Positions 32,950-38,226 of a DNA stretch of 38,226 nt are shown here, one piece after another (position 1 is the stretch's first letter; every line of letters starts with the position of its first letter). The notes under the pieces were generated by a model. It was given only the letters and a program-made list of their open reading frames with translations. It was not told the DNA's origin and searched no databases. Source of the stretch: Oscillospiraceae bacterium (GTDB lineage: Bacteria; Bacillota; Clostridia; Oscillospirales; Oscillospiraceae); assembly GCA_902767915.1 (NCBI GenBank), contig CACXJE010000012.1, positions 1 to 38,226 of the forward strand. Reading direction: 5' to 3'. Both the position numbers and the translations under genes were made by a program.

Positions 32950-32993
32950 TAAAAAACACCGGAGGAACCGGGCTGCTGCCCGATTCCTCCGGT
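32950..32993 (-). terminator. Intrinsic terminator of typA
   Basis: Minus strand: 16-bp stem with one mismatch (32978-32993 with 32958-32973), then TTTTTT (32951-32956). It lies 24 bp after the typA stop. A further hairpin, TGCCCTGC...GCAGGGCA, lies at about 32909-32946. Confidence 0.9.
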
Positions 32994-33017
32994 ATACCAT
33001 GCCGGATTATGAATCTG

Positions 33018-34841
33018 TCAGGATCTCTTTTTCATCAGCTCCCGCATCCGCTGGGCGTGATCCAGGATCCGCTTCCGCATCCGCAGGTTTTTCGGCGTGA
33101 CCTCCAGCAGCTCGTCGTCGGCCAGGTACTCCAGGCATTGCTCCAGGGAGAAGGTTCTGGGCGGCACCAGCCGGATCGCGTCGTCGGAGCCGGCGGCCCG
33201 CATGTTGGTCAGCTGCTTCTTCTTGCAGACGTTGACGGTCATATCCTCGTTCCGGCTGCAGGCGCCCACGATCATGCCCGCATACACCGGCACGCCGGGG
33301 GAGACAAACATGGTGCCCCGATCCTGCACGCCGCCGATGCCGTAGGCCGTGGTCTCGCCGGTCTCATGGGCCACCAGGGAGCCGGTTTTCCGGCGCTCGA
33401 TCTCGCCCTTGACCGGGGCGTAGGAATCCAGCACCGAGGACATGACGCCCTCGCCGTGGGTGTCGGTCAAAAATTCACTGCGGTAGCCGAACAGGCCCCG
33501 GCTGGGCACCAGGAACTCCAGCCGATAGCGGCTGCCCATGGGGGTCATGGAGCTCAGATCGCCCTTCCGCTGGCCGATCTTGTCGATGACGGTGCCCACG
33601 GCCCCTTCGGGCACGTCTGCCACCATCCGCTCGATGGGCTCGCACTTGACGCCGTCAATGACCTTGGTCAGCACACGGGGGGTGGACACGGAGAACTCGT
33701 AGCCCTCCCGGCGCATGGTCTCGATCAGGATGGACAGGTGCATCTCACCCCGGCCCGCCACGTTGAAGGCGTCGGTGCCCTGCTCGGTCACATGGAGGGA
33801 CACGTCCTTGAGAAGCTCCCGCATCAGCCGGTCCCGCAGGTTCCGGGAGGTGACGTACTTGCCCTCCCGGCCCGCAAAGGGGCTGTCGTTAACCGCAAAG
33901 GTCATCTCAATGGTGGGGTCGGAGATCTTCACAAAGGGCAGGGGCTCCACATTCAGAGGATCGCAGACCGTCCGGCCGATGGTGATGTCGGAAATACCGG
34001 AGAAGGCCACGATCTCGCCGGCGCTGGCCTCCTGGATCGGGGTCCGGCCCAGACCGTCGAAGGCGTAGAGGGCCACGATCTTGCCCTTTTGCTGCACAGA
34101 ACCGTCGTGATAGTCGCAAATCATGACCTCCTGGTTCTGGCGGATGGTGCCCCGCTCGATGCGGCCCACGCAGATCCGGCCCACATAGTCGTTGTAGTCC
34201 AGGGAGGACACCAGCATCTGCAGGGGAGCGGAGGCGTCGCCCTCCGGAGCGGGGATATAGTTGACGATGGTTTCAAAGAGGGGGATCAGATCCTTGCCCT
34301 CCTCGTGAGGCCCGTAGGCGGAGATGCCCTGCCGGGCGGAGCAGAAGATGGTGGGGGACTCAAACTGTTCCTCGGTGGCGTCCAGATCCAGCAGCAGCTC
34401 CAGCACCTCGTCCATCACCTCGTCGATGCGGGCGTCGGGCCGGTCGATCTTGTTGACCACCACGATAACCTTGTGGCCCAGCTCCAGGGCCTTCTGCAGC
34501 ACAAAGCGGGTCTGGGGCATGGGGCCCTCGGCGGCGTCCACCAGCAGCAGAACGCCGTTGACCATTTTCAGGATCCGCTCCACCTCGCCGCCGAAGTCGG
34601 CGTGGCCCGGGGTATCCACAATATTGATTTTGTAGTCCTTGTAGTGGACGGCGGTGTTTTTGGCCAGGATGGTGATGCCCCGCTCCCGTTCCAGGTCGCC
34701 GGAGTCCATGACCCGGTCCACCACCGCCTGGTTCTCCCGGTAGATGCCGCCCTGCTTCAGCATTTCGTCCACAAGGGTGGTTTTGCCGTGGTCAACGTGG
34801 GCGATGATGGCAATATTTCTGATTTTTTCCTGAGGGGTCAT
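33018..34841 (-). CDS. typA: Translational GTPase TypA/BipA
   Basis: Ribosome-associated GTPase of the EF-G superfamily, linked in other bacteria to 50S assembly and growth under stress or cold. The 607-residue length is typical. G-motifs: HVDHGKTT (15-22), DTPGH (76-80), NKID (130-133), CSAR near residue 170. The EF-G-like domains and the TypA C-terminal domain follow, with TNMRAAGSDDAIRLVPPRTFSLEQCLEYLADDELLEVTPKNLRMRK-type ending. ATG at 34841 has AAGGAG nine bases upstream on the minus strand. It is a single-gene unit with its own promoter and terminator, divergent from gpx. No TTA, CTA or TCA codon occurs. Confidence 0.95.
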   Translation of the reverse strand: MTPQEKIRNIAIIAHVDHGKTTLVDEMLKQGGIYRENQAVVDRVMDSGDLERERGITILAKNTAVHYKDYKINIVDTPGHADFGGEVERILKMVNGVLLLVDAAEGPMPQTRFVLQKALELGHKVIVVVNKIDRPDARIDEVMDEVLELLLDLDATEEQFESPTIFCSARQGISAYGPHEEGKDLIPLFETIVNYIPAPEGDASAPLQMLVSSLDYNDYVGRICVGRIERGTIRQNQEVMICDYHDGSVQQKGKIVALYAFDGLGRTPIQEASAGEIVAFSGISDITIGRTVCDPLNVEPLPFVKISDPTIEMTFAVNDSPFAGREGKYVTSRNLRDRLMRELLKDVSLHVTEQGTDAFNVAGRGEMHLSILIETMRREGYEFSVSTPRVLTKVIDGVKCEPIERMVADVPEGAVGTVIDKIGQRKGDLSSMTPMGSRYRLEFLVPSRGLFGYRSEFLTDTHGEGVMSSVLDSYAPVKGEIERRKTGSLVAHETGETTAYGIGGVQDRGTMFVSPGVPVYAGMIVGACSRNEDMTVNVCKKKQLTNMRAAGSDDAIRLVPPRTFSLEQCLEYLADDELLEVTPKNLRMRKRILDHAQRMRELMKKRS

Positions 34842-34885
34842 ACAGCTTCTCTCCTTAAGGATTCATATCTTTGTTCAACCCCAAA

Positions 34886-34914
34886 AATATAGCACAATCC
34901 CCAAATAATTGCAA
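34886..34914 (-). promoter_or_regulatory. Promoter of typA
   Basis: Minus strand: TTGCAA (34909-34914), 17-bp spacer, TATATT (34886-34891). An inverted repeat ATCCCCAAA (34897-34905) / TTTGGGGAT (34920-34928) brackets the -35 box and could be an operator. Confidence 0.7.
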
Positions 34915-34979
34915 GACTTTTTGGGGATACTTCTGAAAGAAATATGGCGGATGTTCAAAAAAATGTTACAATTATCTGC

Positions 34980-35008
34980 TTGACAAAGTGAAATTAATTT
35001 GATACAAT
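34980..35008 (+). promoter_or_regulatory. Promoter of gpx
   Basis: TTGACA (34980-34985), 17-bp spacer, TACAAT (35003-35008), with AT-rich surroundings unusual for this window. Confidence 0.85.
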
Positions 35009-35042
35009 TCAATTGCAAACAAAATAAATAGGAGGGCACACC

Positions 35043-35585
35043 ATGAACATTTACGATCTCACTGTGAAAACCCGGAAGGGAGAGGACTTCTCCCTGGCGC
35101 AGCTGCAGGGCAAGGTCCTGCTGGTTGTGAACACCGCCACCGGCTGTGGCTTTACCCCCCAGTACAAGGCTCTGGAGGAGCTCTACGAGGCCTATCACGA
35201 AAAGGGCCTGGAAATCCTGGACTTCCCCTGCAACCAGTTCGGCCATCAGGCCCCCGGCGAGGATGAAGAGATCCATGCCTTCTGCACCGGCAAATACAAG
35301 ACCCAGTTCGACCAGTTCAAGAAGATCGACGTGAACGGCGAGACTGAGGATCCCCTCTACACCTGGCTCAAGGCCGAGGCCCCCGCAGAGGAGGCTCCCA
35401 AGGGTCTGAAGAACAAGGCGGCCATGAAGATGATCGCCGGCATCAGCACCACCTGCAAAAAGGAGAACGACATCAAGTGGAACTTCACCAAGTTCCTGGT
35501 GGACCGCAGCGGCAGGATCGTCAAGCGCTGGGATCCCACCTCCGACCCCGCCGACTTCCGGAAGGACATCGAGGCGCTGCTCTGA
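35043..35585 (+). CDS. Glutathione peroxidase-family thiol peroxidase, probably thioredoxin-dependent
   Basis: Reduces hydrogen peroxide or organic hydroperoxides in the cytosol. The 180-residue protein has a peroxidatic Cys35 in NTATGCGFTPQY (cysteine, not selenocysteine), Gln69 in FGHQAPG, and Trp146-Asn147 in KWNFTKFLVD, completing the Gpx catalytic tetrad. Cys63 (FPCNQFG) and Cys81 (AFCTGKY) occupy the places of Cys64 and the resolving Cys82 of yeast Gpx3, which points to a two-cysteine, thioredoxin-reduced enzyme. Residues about 112-140 form an insert found in short bacterial forms. ATG at 35043 has AGGAGG about eight bases upstream. trxA and trxB follow on the same strand, supplying the likely electron donors. 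Confidence 0.93.
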   Translation: MNIYDLTVKTRKGEDFSLAQLQGKVLLVVNTATGCGFTPQYKALEELYEAYHEKGLEILDFPCNQFGHQAPGEDEEIHAFCTGKYKTQFDQFKKIDVNGETEDPLYTWLKAEAPAEEAPKGLKNKAAMKMIAGISTTCKKENDIKWNFTKFLVDRSGRIVKRWDPTSDPADFRKDIEALL

Positions 35586-35592
35586 GCCCCGG

Positions 35593-35612
35593 CGGGAATA
35601 TTTCCCGGTTTT
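35593..35612 (+). terminator. Weak terminator-like hairpin after gpx
   Basis: Six-bp stem CGGGAA (35593-35598) with TTCCCG (35602-35607), then GTTTTC. Short, so read-through to trxA is likely. Confidence 0.45.
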
Positions 35613-35637
35613 CCCCGAAAAGCACGGAGCTGCGGGC

Positions 35638-35666
35638 TTGACCTGCAGGCAAGAACTTGCTATGAT
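35638..35666 (+). promoter_or_regulatory. Promoter of trxA
   Basis: TTGACC (35638-35643), 17-bp spacer, TATGAT (35661-35666). The leader would be about 100 nt. Confidence 0.72.
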
Positions 35667-35772
35667 GGAGCTGTGAGAACGGGGGACCAAGGTTCGGGAA
35701 GCAGGCGGCGGCCCGCTGCCCGTGTCCGGACGCCGTTTTGAAACTGTGAACTGAAAAAAAGGAGAAACTGAT

Positions 35773-36081
35773 ATGGCAATCCATGAAATTACTTCCGCTG
35801 ATTTTGAATCCGTTGTTCTGAAGGCTGAAAAGCCCGTGCTGGTGGACTTCAACGCCACCTGGTGCGGCCCCTGCCGGATGCTGAAGCCCACCCTGGAGGC
35901 GGTTGCCGCCGAGCGTCCCGACGTGGAGATCGTCGGCATCGACGTGGACGAGAACCAGGACCTGGCCGAGGAGTACGGCGTCTATTCCATTCCCTGCCTG
36001 ATCCTGTTCAAGGACGGCATGGAGGCCGACCGCAGCGTGGGCCTGGTGCCCAAGGAAGCCATCGAAGGCCTTCTGGGGTAA
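35773..36081 (+). CDS. trxA: Thioredoxin
   Basis: Small disulfide reductase that passes electrons from TrxB to thiol peroxidases, methionine sulfoxide reductase and other targets. It has 102 residues with the classic active site WCGPC (Cys31, Cys34) after VDFNAT, and the cis-proline loop near residue 74. That loop reads SIPC, with Cys75 where most thioredoxins have Thr, which puts an extra thiol beside the active site. ATG at 35773 has AAAGGAG about eight bases upstream. It lies 187 bp after gpx and 153 bp before trxB. Confidence 0.95.
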   Translation: MAIHEITSADFESVVLKAEKPVLVDFNATWCGPCRMLKPTLEAVAAERPDVEIVGIDVDENQDLAEEYGVYSIPCLILFKDGMEADRSVGLVPKEAIEGLLG

Positions 36082-36084
36082 GGG

Positions 36085-36210
36085 ATGCTTCGCATAGGAA
36101 GTATTGCTTCGCAATCTTATGATGAAGCTGACAGGTTTTGTCTATATGGCCGCAGGCCATACTTCATAACACGCAAGTGATACTTCATATTCCGGAAGGA
36201 ATACTTCATC
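36085..36210. repeat. Array of mini-hairpins separated by ACTTCAT-type spacers
   Basis: Between trxA and trxB small perfect hairpins occur in series: ATGCTTCGCAT (36085-36095), ATTGCTTCGCAAT (36103-36115), GACA...TGTC (about 36130-36142), TGGCCGCAGGCCA (36147-36159), CACGCAAGTG (36170-36179) and ATTCCGGAAGGAAT (36189-36202). The last three are separated by the same spacer TACTTCAT. The earlier spacers (AGGAAGT, ATGATGAAG) are looser relatives in the other sense. Each hairpin has a different sequence but a 3- or 4-base loop. Confidence 0.75.
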
Positions 36211-36234
36211 AGAACATGACCGGAGGAATCGAAT

Positions 36235-37140
36235 ATGTTTGATATCATCATCGTGGGCGCCGGTCCTGCGGGCCTGACCGCCGCCATCTACGGCCGGCGG
36301 GCCTCCAAGTCCGTGCTGGTGCTGGAAGCCAAGGCCTGGGGCGGACAGATCATCAACACCCCGGATATTGAAAACTATCCCGTGGTGGCCCATATCTCCG
36401 GCTTCGACTTTGCCAACCAGCTCTATGAGCAGGCCAAGGCCCTGGGGGCGGAAATCGTCCTGGATAAGGTCGTGGAGCTGCGGGACCTGGGGGATCGGAA
36501 GGAAGTGGTCACCCCCCGGCAGACCTATGAGGCAAGGACCGTGATCCTGGCCACCGGCTCCGAAAACCGGAAGCTGGGCGTGGAAGGGGAGGATCGGCTG
36601 GTGGGCCGGGGCGTGTCCTACTGCGCCACCTGCGACGGCAACTTCTTCCGCAAAAAGACCGTGGCCGTGGTGGGCGGCGGCAACACCGCCCTGGAGGACG
36701 CCCTCTATCTGGCGGACCTGGCGGAGAAGGTCTATCTGATCCATCGCCGGGACCAGTTCCGGGGAGAGGAGACCACCGTTGCCAAGCTGAAGCAGCGGGA
36801 AAACGTGGAGATGATCTACAACGCCATCGTGACCAGGCTGCTCTATGAGAAGCGGCTCACCGGCATCGAGGTCACCGACAAGCTGGACGGCTCCGTTCGG
36901 ACCCTGGCGCTCCAGGGCCTGTTCGTGGCCGTGGGCCGGATCCCGGAGAACGAGAATTTCCGCTCCCTTGTGGAGCTGGACCCGAGCGGCTACGCGGTGG
37001 CGGATGAGAGCTGCCATACCCGGACCCCCGGCGTCTTCGTGGCCGGCGATAACCGGACCAAGGCGGTCCGCCAGCTGGTGACCGCCGCCGCCGACGGCGC
37101 CGTCGCCGCCACCGAGGCAGTCAAGTATTTGAATCAGTAA
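36235..37140 (+). CDS. trxB: Thioredoxin reductase (NADPH, low-molecular-weight type)
   Basis: FAD enzyme that reduces thioredoxin with NADPH. The 301-residue protein shows the FAD-binding GAGPAGLTAAIYGRRA (8-23), the redox-active CATC (Cys130-Cys133), the NADPH-binding GGGNTALEDALYL (147-159) and HRRDQFRGE (about 174-182) motifs, and a C-terminal FAD motif ending GVFVAGDNRTK. HRRD with a following Arg is the usual NADPH-preferring pattern. ATG at 36235 has CGGAGGA nine bases upstream. It completes the TrxB-TrxA-Gpx relay. The upstream mini-hairpin array means trxB may be partly uncoupled from trxA. Confidence 0.96.
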   Translation: MFDIIIVGAGPAGLTAAIYGRRASKSVLVLEAKAWGGQIINTPDIENYPVVAHISGFDFANQLYEQAKALGAEIVLDKVVELRDLGDRKEVVTPRQTYEARTVILATGSENRKLGVEGEDRLVGRGVSYCATCDGNFFRKKTVAVVGGGNTALEDALYLADLAEKVYLIHRRDQFRGEETTVAKLKQRENVEMIYNAIVTRLLYEKRLTGIEVTDKLDGSVRTLALQGLFVAVGRIPENENFRSLVELDPSGYAVADESCHTRTPGVFVAGDNRTKAVRQLVTAAADGAVAATEAVKYLNQ

Positions 37141-37152
37141 TCGGCAAAACAG

Positions 37153-37190
37153 AACCCCGACCCATTGAAATGGGTCGGGGTTGTGCTTTT
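37153..37190 (+). terminator. Terminator of trxB
   Basis: Twelve-bp stem AACCCCGACCCA (37153-37164) with its complement (37171-37182), loop TTGAAA, then GTGCTTTT. It lies 12 bp after the trxB stop. Confidence 0.85.
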
Positions 37191-37192
37191 GC

Positions 37193-37240
37193 AGGGACTA
37201 GGGAACAGGGAACAGGCCCGTTCGTAGGGGCGGTCGTTGT
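37193..37240. repeat. AGGGAAC heptamers and a half palindromic element
   Basis: AGGGACT, AGGGAAC, AGGGAAC (37193-37213) is the complement of the CCCTGTT array. CGTAGGGGCGGTCGTTGTAC (37224-37243) resembles one end of the GTAGGG element without its partner. Confidence 0.65.
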
Positions 37241-37257
37241 ACTTGTCCTTTGCTCCC

Positions 37258-38226
37258 TCAATTCCCGGTGTCGATCCTGGTGACTGTGTAGCCGGCCTGC
37301 CGCAGGGCCTCCACCAGCCCGTCCGCCCCTACCAGGTGGGCGACGCCAACGGCGAAGAACACGGTTTTCCCGCTCTCCAAATAGGAGGCGGCGGTCTCCG
37401 CCATGGGCGCATTCCGCTGGGCGGTGAGGGTGCCGTAGTATTCCTCGTAGACAGCCCGTTCGTCTGCAGTCATCTCCGCAAGGGCCTCTTCAGACAGATC
37501 CGGCAGCTCGGCGGCCAAGCTTTCCTCATCCCCCAGGCACCACAGCTCATAGGTTTTGGAGACGCTGTCCAGGTACTGTTTCCGGCTGGCGAAAACGGTG
37601 GAGCCCAGAACCGCCTCCTGAACGGCGTCGGAATAGTCGGGGCCCGCTCTCCCAGCCTTTTTTCCAGGCCCTTGGAGGTGGTGAGGCTGCGGCCCTGATC
37701 CAGATAAAAGCCTTGCAGCAGTCTGGCCCATTCCACTGCCTTGACCTGCTCCATCTCGAGCTGGTATTCCCCGGCTATCTGCATCCGCAGAAGGGCAAGA
37801 TAGTAGAAGGAGGGACTGATGTGATCCTGGATGGTTTCGTTGTCAGTATAGCGGTAGCTGTCCTGCACCCGCTGATCCAGCGCCTGGTCTGCCTCCCTGC
37901 GCTCCCAGAAGGCCTCGTCGTCAAATTCCAGCGCCAGCGCGTCGGCGCTGTCAAAGGCGTCGTAGATTACCTGGGGCAGAAAGCCTGTCCGGCTGTCGCC
38001 CAAATGGACGGTGCCGAAGAGATACAGCTTCTCTCCGTTTTCCCCGGTGACCTCATAGAACAGAGGCGTAGGAGGAACTTCCGGGGCCTCGTCCGGCAAG
38101 GACTCACCGGAGATGGCCTCATAGGTATTGGGGTGGCAGATCCGGTACTTGGTCAGCAGCTCCATCTGGAGGCTGCAGGGACGGCCGTAAATGGTGTGAA
38201 CCCCTTCAAAGCCCAGGGCCAGGGAG
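37258..38226 (-). pseudogene. TraB/GumN-family protein, frameshifted and cut by the window edge
   Basis: The TraB/GumN fold carries two GxxH motifs and is a putative metal-dependent hydrolase or peptidase. Both motifs are present but in different frames: FGTVHLGD in the upstream frame (about 37990-38035) and VGVAHLVG in the downstream frame (about 37335-37360). The upstream frame is open from 38225 through the window edge, so the N-terminus is missing. It reads well to GLEKRLGER at about 37650; from there the family-like sequence (AGPDYSDAVQEAVLGST...) continues one base back, to the stop at 37258. The break coincides with an A6 run (T6 at 37658-37663); seven A would restore the frame (EKKAGRAGPDY). 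It may be a real inactivating indel or a sequencing error. Substrate unknown. Confidence 0.78.

Noticed and set aside
32603-32959. Minus-strand frame with RRGRRPRRPAG repeated twice
   Set aside because: It is a translation of the tandem 77-bp palindromic elements, not a protein; no ribosome binding site fits.
32578-33017. Attachment site or integrated element next to the protease gene
   Set aside because: There is no integrase, no tRNA gene and no flanking target duplication; the repeats explain the sequence.
34980-35042. PerR-type operator upstream of gpx
   Set aside because: The region is AT-rich with loose ATT/AAT symmetry, but I could not fit the known PerR box without several mismatches.
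36085-36210. CRISPR array between trxA and trxB
   Set aside because: The repeated part (ACTTCAT) is far too short, spacers are small palindromes, and no cas genes are present.
37658-37663. Programmed -1 frameshift in the TraB/GumN gene
   Set aside because: The coding-frame heptamer is A AAA AGG rather than A AAA AAG, and I saw no convincing stimulatory element, so a simple indel is preferred.

Overview
The window looks like a chromosomal segment from a GC-rich, anaerobic Gram-positive bacterium of the class Clostridia, most likely an Oscillospiraceae-type gut organism. Evidence is strong AGGAGG-type ribosome binding sites, an hrcA-grpE-dnaK-dnaJ operon under CIRCE control, a FakA/DegV/PlsX acyl-phosphate lipid pathway, a very large S-layer-anchored S8 protease, and intergenic palindromic repeats. 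The genus assignment is inference. I saw no tRNA, rRNA, CRISPR array, phage gene or transposase.

Layout: 17-2615 holds mreD and mrdA (cell elongation). 2888-6535 (minus) holds topB followed by cca. 6635-11764 is the heat-shock operon hrcA-grpE-dnaK-dnaJ, whose promoter carries a perfect CIRCE and, overlapping it by 3 bp, a second degenerate CIRCE. 11765-12376 is a repeat-rich gap. 12377-13114 is an unknown membrane-anchored protein with an internal duplication. 13179-19177 carries acpP, a convergent GtrA-family gene, then plsX, a GNAT-like gene, degV (fakB type) and fakA on the minus strand: an acyl-ACP/acyl-phosphate module. 19423-22727 is a four-gene plus-strand operon: seven-segment membrane protein, orphan ATP-cone protein, msrA and a methionine gamma-lyase-family PLP enzyme, closed by a strong terminator.

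23164-32562 is one 3132-residue secreted protein: signal peptide, propeptide, S8 protease with PA insert, a dockerin-like calcium-binding pair nested in an Fn3-like domain, Ig-like modules, two cleaved-adhesin-like modules, two Big_2-like domains, a cohesin-like segment and three SLH repeats. Its codon choice suggests high expression. 33018-34841 (minus) is typA. 35043-37140 holds gpx, trxA and trxB, together a complete NADPH-thioredoxin-peroxidase relay. 37258-38226 is a TraB/GumN-family gene that runs off the right edge and is frameshifted at an A6 run.

The most unusual content is outside the genes. (1) Palindromic elements of 70, 77 and 94 bp, all bounded by GTAGGG...CCCTAC, occur in both orientations. 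(2) Tandem heptamer arrays of AATTGAG and CCCTGTT/CCCTAGT type occur at seven or more places, one supplying the topB stop codon and one in the protease leader. (3) An array of mini-hairpins separated by ACTTCAT spacers precedes trxB. Many genes also completely lack the codons TTA, CTA and TCA, which leaves full-length mirror reading frames on the opposite strand.
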